64,000 nucleotides of DNA from Aurelia coerulea. Its lineage: Eukaryota > Cnidaria > Scyphozoa > Semaeostomeae > Ulmaridae. A model generated the notes under the pieces. The model worked only from the letters and a program-made list of their open reading frames with translations. It had not been told where the DNA came from and did not search any database. Both the position numbers and the translations under genes were made by a program. Shown here piece after piece: positions 12,900 through 23,454 of the stretch (the stretch's first letter is position 1; the number at the start of each line of letters is the position of its first letter). The stretch is from positions 45,020,663-45,084,662 of the forward strand of contig CM076943.1 of the NCBI GenBank assembly GCA_039566865.1, in the 5' to 3' direction.

Positions 12900-13920
12900 A
12901 CCTTAGACTGTGTTCTGTTTTCATTTTCTACTCACAAATTTACTATCATTTGAACCTCATTAACCTGATGAGGATTCAAATGTTTCATAAGTGTTATCTC
13001 GTTTTGAATGAATTGATTCAAACCAAGCTTTATATCTGATCTATTCATTATCAATTGATATTATTTAACCTTAGTCTGTATTCTGACTTCATTTTCTACT
13101 CACAAATCTACTATCATTTGAACCTCATTAACCTGATGAGGTTTTAAATGTTTCATAAGAGATACCTCGTTTTGAATGAATTGATTCAAACCAAGCTTTA
13201 TATCTGATCTATTCATTATCAATTGATATTATTTAACCTTAGACTGTGTTCTGACTTCATTTTCTACTCACAAATCTACTATCATTTGAACCTCATTAAC
13301 CTGATGAGGTTTCAAATGTTTCATAAGAGATACCTCTTTTTGAATGAATTGATTCAAACCAAGCTTAAAAACTGATCTATTCATTATCAATTGATATTAT
13401 TATACCTTAGACTGTGTTCTGATTTCATTTTCTACTCACAAATTTACTATCATTTGAACCTCATTAATCTAATGAGGTTTCAAATGTTTCAAAAGATATA
13501 CCTCCTTTTGAGTGAATTGAATCAAGTCAAGCTTTATATCCAATCTACTCATTATCAATTGATATTATTTAACCTTAGTCTGTATTCTGACTTCATTTTC
13601 TACTCACAAATCTACTATCATTTGAACCTCATTAACCTGATGAGGTTTCAAATGTTTCATAAGAGATACCTCTTTTTGAATGAATTGATTCAAACCAAGC
13701 TTAAAAACTGATCTATTCATTATCAATTGATATTATTATACCTTAGACTGTGTTCTGACTTCATTTTCTACTCACAAATTTACTATCATTTGAACCTCAT
13801 TAATCTAATGAGGTTTCAAATGATTCAAAAGATATACCTCCTTTTGAGTGAATTGAATCAAACCAAGCTTTATATCCAATCTACTCATTATCAATTCATC
13901 AGAATTAAACCTTAGACTGT
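12900..13920 (+). repeat. TTTCATAAG subfamily block
   Basis: Several consecutive monomers read ACCTGATGAGG, TTTCATAAG and GAATTGATTCAAACC, and some replace TTTATATC with AAGCTTAAAAACTGATC. One monomer has GTGTTATCTCG at about 12,991, a rare marker seen again at about 17,670, 19,690 and 21,709. The TTGATATTATTATACC monomers at 13,391 and 13,727 are 336 bp apart, so this block is also partly dimeric. Confidence 0.65.
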
Positions 13921-14494
13921 GTTCTGACTTCAACTTTACTCACAAATTTACTATCATTTGAACCTCATTAACTTAATGAGGTTTCAAATGTTTCAAAAGA
14001 GATACCTCGTCTTAAATGAATTGAATCAAACCAAGCTTTTTATCGGATCTATTCATTATCAATTGATAAGATTTAACCTTAGACTGTGTTCTGACTTCAT
14101 TTTCTACTCACAAATTTACTATCATTTGAACCTCATTAACCTAATGAGGTTTCAAATGTTTCAAAAGATATACCTCGTTTTGAATGAATTGAATCAAACC
14201 AAGCTTTATATCCGATCTCTTCATTATCAATTCATCAGAATTAAACCATAGACTGTGTTCTGATTTCAACTTTAATAACAAATTTACTATCAGTTGAACC
14301 TCATTAACTTAATGAGGTCTCAAATGTTTCAAAAGATATACCTCGTTTTGAATGAATTGAATCAAACCAAGCTTTATATCCGATCTATTCAATATCAATT
14401 CATCAGAATTAAACCATAGACTGTGTTCTGACTTCATTTTCTACTCACAAATTTACTATCATTTGAACCTCATTAACCTGATGAGGTTTCAAAT

Positions 14495-15440
14495 GTTTCA
14501 AAAGAGATACATTGTTTTTAGTGAATTGAATCAAACCAAGCTTTATATCTGATCTATTCATTATCAATTGATAAGAATTAACCTTAGACTGTGTTCTGAT
14601 TTCATTTTCTACTCACAAATTTACTATCATTTGAACCTCATTAACCTAATGAGGTTTCAAATGTTTCAAAAGAGATACCTCGTCTTAAATGAATTGAATC
14701 AAACCAAGCTTTTTATCGGATCTATTCATTATCAATTGATAAGATTTAACCTTATACTTTGTTCTGACTTCATTTTCTACTCACAATTCTACTATCATTT
14801 GAACCTCATTAACCTAATGAGGTTTCAAATGTTTCAAAAGAGATACATTGTTTTGAGTGAATTAAATCAAACCAAGCTTTATATCTGATCTATTCATTAT
14901 CAAGTGATAAGAATTAACCTTAGACTGTGTTCTGATTTCATTTTCTACTCACAAATTTATTATCATCTGAACCTCATTAACCTAATGAGGTTTCAAATGT
15001 TTCAAAAAAGATACCTCGTTTTGAATGAATTAAATCTAACCAAGCTTTATATCTGATCTATTCATTATTAATTTATAAGAATTATACCTTATACTGTGTT
15101 CTGACTTCATTTTCTACTCACAAAATTACTATCATTTGAACCTCATTAACCTGATGAGGTTTCAAATGTTTCAAAAAAGATACATTGTTTTGAGTGAATT
15201 AAATCAAACCAAGCTTTATATCTGATCTATTCATTATCAAGTGATAAGAATTATATCTTATACTGTGTTCTGACATCATTTTCTACTCACAAATTTACTA
15301 TCATTTGAACCTCATTAACCTGATGAGGTTTCAAATGTTTCAAAAGAGATACATTGTTTTGAGTGAATTGAATCAAACCAAGCTTTATATTCTGATCTAT
15401 TCATTATCAATTGATAAGAATTAAACCTTAGACTGTGTTC
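14495..15440 (+). repeat. 945-bp block, copy 1 (recurs 6,193 bp downstream)
   Basis: Rare variants align at a constant 6,193-bp offset with 20,688-21,633: TTGATAAG at 14,568 and 20,761, TTCAAAAAAG at 15,001 and 21,194, GTGATAAGAATTATATC at 15,241 and 21,434, and TTGATAAGAA at 15,411 and 21,604. The match ends just after, where this copy reads TTCTGACTTC and the other TTCTGTTTTC. Left edge is approximate. Confidence 0.7.
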
Positions 15441-16247
15441 TGACTTCATTTTCTACTCACAAATTTACTATCATTTGAACCTCATTAATCTAATGAGGTT
15501 TCAAATGTTTCAAAAGATATACCTCCTTTTGAGTGAATTGAATCAAACCAAGCTTTATATCCAATCTACTCATTATCAATTCATCAGAATTAAACCTTAG
15601 ACTGTGTTCTGACTTCAACTTTACTCACAAATTTACTATCATTTGAACCTCATTAACTTAATGAGGTTTCAAATGTTTCAAAAGATATACCTCGTTTTGA
15701 GTGAATTGAATCAAACCAAGCTTTATATCCGATCTACTCATTATCAATTCATCAGAATTAAACCTTAGACTGTGTTCTGATTTCATTTTCTACTCACAAA
15801 ATTTCTATCAATTGAACCTCATTAACCTAAGGAGGTTTCAAATGTTTCATAAGAGATACCTCTTTTTGAATGAATTGATTCAAACCAAGCTTAAAAACTG
15901 ATCTATTCATTATCAATTGATAGTATTATACCTTAGACTGTGTTCTGACTTCATTTTCTACTCACAAATTTACTATCATTTGAACCTCATTAACTTAATG
16001 AGGTCTCAAATGTTTCAAAAGAGATACATTGTTTTGAGAGATTGAATCAAACCAAGCTTTATATCTGATCTATTCATTATCAATTGATAAGAATTAACCT
16101 TAGACTGTGTTCTGATTTCATTTTCTACTCACAAATTTACTATCATTTGAACCTCATTAACCTAATGAGGTTTCAAATGTTTCAAAAGAGATACCTCGTC
16201 TTAAATGAATTGAATCAAACCAAGCTTTTTATCGGATCTATTCATTA

Positions 16248-16255
16248 TCAATTGA
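16248..16255. other. Left target-site duplication TCAATTGA
   Basis: Eight bases, TCAATTGA, directly precede the transposon and are repeated exactly after it. An 8-bp duplication is the hallmark of hAT superfamily insertion. Removing the element and one copy restores an ordinary satellite monomer reading TTATCAATTGATAAG. Confidence 0.92.
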
Positions 16256-16271
16256 CAGGGACGCCGGAGAG
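16256..16271 (+). repeat. Left terminal inverted repeat of the MITE
   Basis: CAGGGACGCCGGAGAG; matches the reverse complement of the right end at 15 of 16 positions (fifth base G here, A in the other end). Confidence 0.92.
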
Positions 16272-16701
16272 ATGGTAGGGCAAGGGGGGCGACTAGGAGC
16301 GTAAGGGCAATTGAAACCAAAGGTGAGCGAAGCGAGCCTAAAATTTGGGGGGGTCCGGGGGTACTCCCCTGGGAAAATTTTTGTGGCCACGCCCTTTAGA
16401 TTGGCTTAAAATGCTATCAAAAACGTTTTAACGAACATTAATCATGTTCTTTCACGAAATTTTCGGCCATTCCTCCACTTGTCCTCATTCCGAATCGCAT
16501 AAAATCGCATATTGCTTATTTTGAAGTTGCAATTGACAGTCATTTTTCGTTACTCGTGTGTTTCTGATAAGGGAATGAAGCTATGGCGGCTTTTCTATCA
16601 AGTTTCAAAGTAAATTATTGTTTTTCATTGAAAGGGCACTTTTGCCCCCCTTGCCCCCGTTAGGAAAGGGCAGGAGGGGCGCTTGACCCCCCGCGCCCCC
16701 C

Positions 16702-16717
16702 CTCTCCGGCGTTCCTG
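16702..16717 (-). repeat. Right terminal inverted repeat of the MITE
   Basis: CTCTCCGGCGTTCCTG on the + strand, reading CAGGAACGCCGGAGAG on the minus strand. Just inside it is a C-rich tract with runs of six and seven C. Confidence 0.92.
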
Positions 16718-16725
16718 TCAATTGA
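16718..16725. other. Right target-site duplication TCAATTGA
   Basis: Exact copy of the eight bases at 16,248-16,255. The satellite resumes in phase immediately after it with TAAGATTTAACC. Confidence 0.92.
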
Positions 16726-16820
16726 TAAGATTTAACCTTAGACTTTGTTCTGACTTCATTTTCTACACACACATCTACTATCATTTGAACCTCATTAACC
16801 TAATGAGGTTTCAAATGTTT

Positions 16821-18840
16821 CAAAAAAGATACCTCGTTTTGAATGAATTTAATCAAACCAAGCTTTATATCCGATCTACTCATTATCAATTCATCAGAAT
16901 TAAACCTTAGACTGTGTTCTGATTTCATTTTCTACTCACAAATTTACTATCATTTGAACCTCATTAACCTGATGAGGTTTCAAATGTTTCAAAAGATATA
17001 CCTCATTTTGAATGAATTAAGTCTAACCAAGCTTTATATCTGATCTATTCATTATTAATATATAAGAATTAACCTTAGACTGTGTTCTGATTTCATTTTC
17101 TACTCACAAATTTACTATTATTTGAACCTCATTAACTTAATGAGGTTTCAAATGTTTCAAAAGAGATACCTCGTCTTAAATGAATTGAATCAAACGAAGC
17201 TTTTTATCGGATCTATTCATTATCAATTGATAAGATTTAACCTTAGACTGTGTTCTGACTTCATTTTCTACTCACAAATTTACTATCATTTGAACCTCAT
17301 TAACCTAATGAGGTTTCAAATGTTTCAAAAGATATACCTCGTTTTGAATGAATTGAATCAAACCAAGCTTTATATCCGATCTATTCAATATCAATTCATC
17401 AGAATTAAACCATAGACTGTGTTCTGACTTCATTTTCTACTCACAAATTTACTATCATTTGAACCTCATTAACATGATGAGGTTTGAAATGTTTCAAAAG
17501 TGATACATTGTTTTGAGTGAATTGAATCAAACCAAGCTTTATATTCTGATCTATTCATTATCAATTGATAAGAGTTAAACCTTAGACTGTGTTCTGTTTT
17601 CATTTTCTACTCACAAATTTACTATGATTTGAACCTCATTAACCTGATGAGGATTCAAATGTTTCATAAGTGTTATCTCGTTTTGAATGAATTGATTCAA
17701 ACCAAGCTTTATATCTGATCTATTCATTATCAATTGATATTATTTAACCTTAGTCTGTATTCTGACTTCATTTTCTACTCACAAATCTACTATCATTTGA
17801 ACCTCATTAACCTGATGAGGTTTCAAATGTTTCATAAGAGATACCTCTTTTTGAATGAATTGATTCAAACCAAGCTTAAAAACTGATCTATTCATTATCA
17901 ATTGATATTATTATACCTTAGACTGTGTTCTGATTTCATTTTCTACTCACAAATTTACTATCATTTGAACCTCATTAATCTAATGAGGTTTCAAATGTTT
18001 CAAAAGATATACCTCCTTTTGAGTGAATTGAATCAAACCAAGCTTTATATCCAATCTACTCATTATCAATTCATCAGAATTAAACCTTAGACTGTGTTCT
18101 GATTTCAACTTTACTCACAAATTTACTATCATTTGAACCTCATTAACTTAATGAGGTTTCAAATGTTTCAAAAGCGAAACCTCGTCTTAAATGAATTGAA
18201 TCAAACCAAGCTTTTTATCGGATCTATTCATTATCAATTGATAAGATTTAACCTTAGACTGTGTTCTGACTTCATTTTCTACTCACAAATTTACTATCAT
18301 TTGAACCTCATTAACCTAATGAAGTTTCAAATGTTTCAAAAGATATACCTCGTTTTGAATGAATTGAATCAAACCAAGCTTTATATCCGATCTATTCATT
18401 ATCAATTCATCAGAATTAAACCATAGACTGTGTTCTGATTTCAACTTTAATAACAAATTTACTATCATTTGAACCTCATTAACTTAATGAGGTCTCAAAT
18501 GTTTCAAAAGAGATACATTGTTTTTAGTGAATTGAATCAAACCAAGCTTTATATCTGATCTATTCATTATCAATTGATATTATTTAACCTTAGACTGTGT
18601 TCTGACTTCATTTTCTACTCACAAATCTACTATCATTTGAACCTCATTAACCTAATGAGGTTTCAAATGTTTCATATGAGATACCTCTTTTTGAATGAAT
18701 TGATTCAAACCAAGCTTAAAAACTGATCTATTCATTATCAATTGATATTATTATACCTTAGACTGTGTTCTGACTTCATTTTCTACTCACAAATTTACTA
18801 TCATTTGAACCTCATTAATCTAATGAGGCTTCAAATGTTT
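16821..18840 (+). repeat. 2,020-bp (12-monomer) block, copy 1
   Basis: Rare variants repeat 2,020 bases later: CAAAAAAGATACC at 16,821 and 18,841, the AACGAAGC variant in the 17,122 and 19,142 monomers, AACATGATGAGG with GTTTGAAATG near 17,472 and 19,492, and GTGTTATCTCG at 17,670 and 19,690. The block starts about 100 bp right of the transposon, which is therefore outside the duplication. The last two monomers of this copy (about 18.52-18.84 kb) do not match the second copy. Confidence 0.8.
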
Positions 18841-20545
18841 CAAAAAAGATACCTCGTTTTGAATGAATTTAATCAAACCAAGCTTTATATCCGACCTACT
18901 CATTATCAATTCATCAGAATTAAACCTTAGACTGTGTTCTGATTTCATTTTCTACTCACAAATTTACTATCATTTGAACCTCATTAACCTGATGAGGTTT
19001 CAAATGTTTCAAAAGATATACCTCATTTTGAATGAATTAAGTCTAACCAAGCTTTATATCTGATCTATTCATTATTAATATATAAGAATTAACCTTAGAC
19101 TGTGTTCTGATTTCATTTTCTACTCACAAATTTACTATTATTTGAACCTCATTAACTTAATGAGGTTTCAAATGTTTCAAAAGAGATACCTCGTCTTAAA
19201 TGAATTGAATCAAACGAAGCTTTTTACCGGATCTATTCATTATCAATTGATAAGATTTAACCTTAGACTGTGTTCTGACTTCATTTTCTACTCACAAATT
19301 TACTATCATTTGAACCTCATTAACCTAATGAGGTTTCAAATGTTTCAAAAGATATACCTCGTTTTGAATGAATTGAATCAAACCAAGCTTTATATCCGAT
19401 CTATTCAATATCAATTCATCAGAATTAAACCATAGACTGTGTTCTGACTTCATTTTCTACTCACAAATTTACTATCATTTGAACCTCATTAACATGATGA
19501 GGTTTGAAATGTTTCAAAAGTGATACATTGTTTTGAGTGAATTGAATCAAACCAAGCTTTATATTCTGATCTATTCATTATCAATTGATAAGAGTTAAAC
19601 CTTAGACTGTGTTCTGTTTTCATTTTCTACTCACAAATTTACTATGATTTGAACCTCATTAACCTGATGAGGATTCAAATGTTTCATAAGTGTTATCTCG
19701 TTTTGAATGAATTGATTCAAACCAAGCTTTATATCTGATCTATTCATTATCAATTGATATTATTTAACCTTAGTCTGTATTCTGACTTCATTTTCTACTC
19801 ACAAATCTACTATCATTTGAACCTCATTAACCTGATGAGGTTTCAAATGTTTCATAAGAGATACCTCTTTTTGAATGAATTGATTCAAACCAAGCTTAAA
19901 AACTGATCTATTCATTATCAATTGATATTATTATACCTTAGACTGTGTTCTGATTTCATTTTCTACTCACAAATTTACTATCATTTGAACCTCATTAATC
20001 TAATGAGGTTTCAAATGTTTCAAAAGATATACCTCCTTTTGAGTGAATTGAATCAAACCAAGCTTTATATCCAATCTACTCATTATCAATTCATCAGAAT
20101 TAACCTTAGACTGTGTTCTGATTTCAACTTTACTCACAAATTTACTATCATTTGAACCTCATTAACTTAATGAGGTTTCAAATGTTTCAAAAGCGAAACC
20201 TCGTCTTAAATGAATTGAATCAAACCAAGCTTTTTATCGGATCTATTCATTATCAATTGATAAGATTTAACCTTAGACTGTGTTCTGACTTCATTTTCTA
20301 CTCACAAATTTACTATCATTTGAACCTCATTAACCTAATGAAGTTTCAAATGTTTCAAAAGATATACCTCGTTTTGAATGAATTGAATCAAACCAAGCTT
20401 TATATCCGATCTATTCATTATCAATTCATCAGAATTAAACCATAGACTGTGTTCTGATTTCAACTTTAATAACAAATTTACTATCATTTGAACCTCATTA
20501 ACTTAATGAGGTCTCAAATGTTTCAAAAGAGATACATTGTTTTGA
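18841..20545 (+). repeat. 2,020-bp block, copy 2 (about ten of twelve monomers)
   Basis: Follows copy 1 directly. The offset is 2,020 up to about 20,098, where one A is missing (AATTAACC for AATTAAACC), and 2,019 after that. A distinguishing substitution is TTTACCGG near 19,225 for TTTATCGG in copy 1. Similarity fades near 20,545, where a monomer with TTCATCAG follows instead of TTGATATTATT. Confidence 0.78.
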
Positions 20546-20687
20546 GTGAATTGAATCAAACCAAGCTTTATATCTGATCTATTCATTATCAATTCATCAG
20601 AATTAAACCATAGACTGTGTTCTGATTTCAACTTTAATAACAAATTTACTATCATTTGAACCTCATTAACTTAATGAGGTCTCAAAT

Positions 20688-21633
20688 GTTTCAAAAGAGA
20701 TACATTGTTTTTAGTGAATTGAATCAAACCAAGCTTTATATCTGATCTATTCATTATCAATTGATAAGAATTAACCTTAGACTGTGTTCTGATTTCATTT
20801 TCTACTCTTAAATTTACTATCATTTGAACCTCATTAACCTAATGAGGTTTCAAATGTTTCAAAAGAGATACCTCGTCTTAAATGAATTGAATCAAACCAA
20901 GCTTTTTATCGGATCTATTCATTATCAATTGATAAGATTTAACCTTATACTTTGTTCTGACTTCATTTTCTACTCACAATTCTACTATCATTTGAACCTC
21001 ATTAACCTAATGAGGTTTCAAATGTTTCAAAAGAGATACATTGTTTTGAGTGAATTAAATCAAACCAAGCTTTATATCTGATCTATTCATTATCAAGTGA
21101 TAAGAATTAACCTTAGACTGTGTTCTGATTTCATTTTCTACTCACACATTTATTATCATCTGAACCTCATTAACCTAATGAGGTTTCAAATTTTTCAAAA
21201 AAGATACCTCGTTTTGAATGAATTAAATCTAACCAAGCTTTATATCTGATCTATTCATTATTAATTTATAAGAATTATACCTTATACTGTGTTCTGACTT
21301 CATTTTCTACTCACAAAATTACTATCATTTGAACCTCATTAACCTGATGAGGTTTCAAATGTTTCAAAAGAGATACATTGTTTTGAGTGAATTAAATCAA
21401 ACCAAGCTTTATATCTGATCTATTCATTATCAAGTGATAAGAATTATATCTTATACTGTGTTTTGACATCATTTTCTACTCACAAATTTACTATCATTTG
21501 AACCTCATTAACCTGATGAGGTTTCAAATGTTTCAAAAGAGATACATTGTTTTGAGTGAATTGAATCAAACCAAGCTTTATATTCTGATCTATTCATTAT
21601 CAATTGATAAGAATTAAACCTTAGACTGTGTTC
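20688..21633 (+). repeat. 945-bp block, copy 2
   Basis: Counterpart of 14,495-15,440 at an offset of 6,193. It shares the TTATACTTTG, CAATTCTACTATC and TTATATCTTATACTG variants and differs by a few substitutions such as CTCTTAAATTTAC near 20,815, a marker this copy shares with the 3,194-bp repeat family (25,515, 28,709 and 31,903). Confidence 0.7.
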
Positions 21634-23454
21634 TGTTTTCATTTTCTACTCACAAATTTACTATCATTTGAACCTCATTAACCTGATGAGGATTCAAATG
21701 TTTCATAAGTGTTATCTCGTTTTGAATGAATTGATTCAAACCAAGCTTTATATCTGATCTATTCATTATCAATTGATATTATTTAACCTTAGACTGTGTT
21801 CTGACTTCATTTTCTACTCACAAATCTACTATCATTTGAACCTCATTAACCTGATGAGGTTTCAAATGTTTCATATGAGATACCTCTTTTTGAATGAATT
21901 GATTCAAACCAAGCTTAAAAACTGATCTATTCATTATCAATTGATATTATTATACCTTAGACTGTGTTCTGACTTCATTTTCTACTCACAAATTTACTAT
22001 CATTTGAACCTCATTAATCTAATGAGGTTTCAAATGTTTCAAAAGATATACCTACTTTTCAGTGAATTGAATCAAACCAAGCTTTATATCCAATCTACTC
22101 ATTATCAATTCATCAGAATTAATCCTTAGCCTGTGTTCTGACTTCAACTTTACTCACAAATTTACTATCATTTGAACCTCATTAACTTAATGAGGTTTCA
22201 AATGTTTCAAAAGATATACCTCGTTTTGAGTGAATTGAATCAAACCAAGCTTTATATCCGATCTACTCATTATCAATTCATCAGAATTAAACCTTAGACT
22301 GTGTTCTGATTTCATTTTCTACTCACAAATTTACTATCATTTGAACCTCATTAACCTAATGAGGTTTCAAATGTTTCAAAAGAGATACCTCGTCTTAAAT
22401 GAATTGAATCAAACCAAGCTTTTTATCGGATCTATTCATTATCAATTGATAAGAGTTAACCTTAGACTGTGTTCTGACTTCATTTTCTACTCACAAATTT
22501 ACTATCATTTGAACCTCATTAATCTAATGAGGTTTCAAATGTTTCAAAAGATATACCTACTTTTCAGTGAATTGAATCAAACCAAGCTTTATATCCAATC
22601 TACTCATTATCAATTCATCAGAATTAAACCTTAGACTGTGTTCGGACTTAAACTTTACTCACAAATTTACTATCATTTGAACCTCATTAACTTAATGATG
22701 TTTCAAATGTTTCAAAAGATATACCTCGTTTTGAGTGAATTGAATCAAACCAAGCTTTATATCCGATCTACTCATTATCAATTCATCAGAATTAAACCTT
22801 AGACTGTGTTCTGATTTCATTTTCTACTCACAAATTTACTATCATTTGAACCTCATTAACCTAATGAGGTTTCAAATGTTTCAAAAGAGATACCTCGTCT
22901 TAAATGAATTGAATCAAACCAAGCTTTTTATCGGATCTATTCATAATCAATTGATAAGAATTAACCTTAGACTGTGTTCTGATTTCATTTTCTACTCACA
23001 AATTTACTATCATTTGAACCTCATTAACCTAATGAGGTTTCAAATGTTTCAAAAGAGATACCTCGTCTTAAATGAATTGAATCAAACCAAGCTTTATATC
23101 CGATCTACTCATTATCAATTCATTAGAATTAAACATTAGACTGTGTTCTGACTTCAAATTTACTCACAAATTTACCATCATTTGAACCTCATTAACTTAA
23201 TGAGGTCTCAAATGTTTCAAAAGATATACCTCGTTTTGAATGCATTGAATCAAACCAAGCTTTATATCCGATCTATTCATTATCAATTCATCAGAATTAA
23301 ACCATAGACTGTGTTCTGACTTCAACTTTACTAACAAATTTACTATCATTTGAACCTCATTAACTTAATGAGGTCTCAAATGTTTCAAAAGAGATACATT
23401 GTTTTGAGTGAATTAAATCAAACCAAGCTTTATATCTGATCTATTCATTATCAA
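21634..23454 (+). repeat. Mixed monomers and partial first unit of the 3,194-bp family
   Basis: Starts with the fourth GTGTTATCTCG marker monomer (21,709) and a TTTCATATGAG monomer, then from about 22.5 kb matches the tail of the next higher-order unit at an offset of about 3,025 bp, one monomer short of 3,194. The missing monomer corresponds to about 26,340-26,508. Only satellite sequence is present. Confidence 0.6.

Larger units (their letters stand above)
10931..16255 (+). repeat. Domain B, left part: mixed subfamilies up to the transposon
   Basis: The first AAAAGAGATAC monomer appears at about 10,970, followed by TTTTATCGGATC and GAGATACATTG variants that are absent upstream. From here subfamilies alternate: GAGATACCTCG with TTTATCGG, GAGATACATTG with TATATCTGATC, and from about 12.95 kb a TTTCATAAG subfamily with GATTCAAACC. 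Old-type GATATACCTCG monomers persist among them. No non-satellite sequence and no supportable gene occurs in this stretch. Confidence 0.8.
16256..16717. mobile_element. Non-autonomous hAT-like MITE, 462 bp
   Basis: The only non-satellite DNA in the window. It begins CAGGGACGCCGGAGAG and ends CTCTCCGGCGTTCCTG, giving 16-bp terminal inverted repeats with one mismatch, and is flanked by identical 8-bp duplications. CAGGG-type ends plus an 8-bp duplication fit the hAT superfamily. Subterminal regions are G/C-rich and loosely complementary (GGGCAAGGGGGGC on the left; CCCCCCTTGCCCC on the right), with a GAGCGAAGCGAGC stretch near 16,325 and a GGGGGTACTCCCC stretch near 16,360. The interior is more AT-rich. 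No transposase frame is present, so movement would need a transposase supplied elsewhere. The good ends and perfect duplication suggest a fairly recent insertion. It is not copied with surrounding satellite blocks. Orientation is undetermined. Confidence 0.9.

Noticed and set aside
16530..16540. Second CAATTGACAG inside the MITE as a nested insertion end
   Set aside because: It resembles the left junction, but the following bases (TCATTTTTCG) do not continue the terminal repeat and there is no matching right end.
16636..16702. G-quadruplex or i-motif in the C-rich right end of the MITE
   Set aside because: There are four C-runs, but the second and third are separated by about 28 bases, so a stable structure is doubtful from sequence alone.
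16683..16910. Open frame crossing the right end of the MITE
   Set aside because: It fuses C-rich transposon end to satellite sequence; it arises from the insertion and has no recognisable domain. The same holds for the frame at 16,084-16,278 that runs into the left end.
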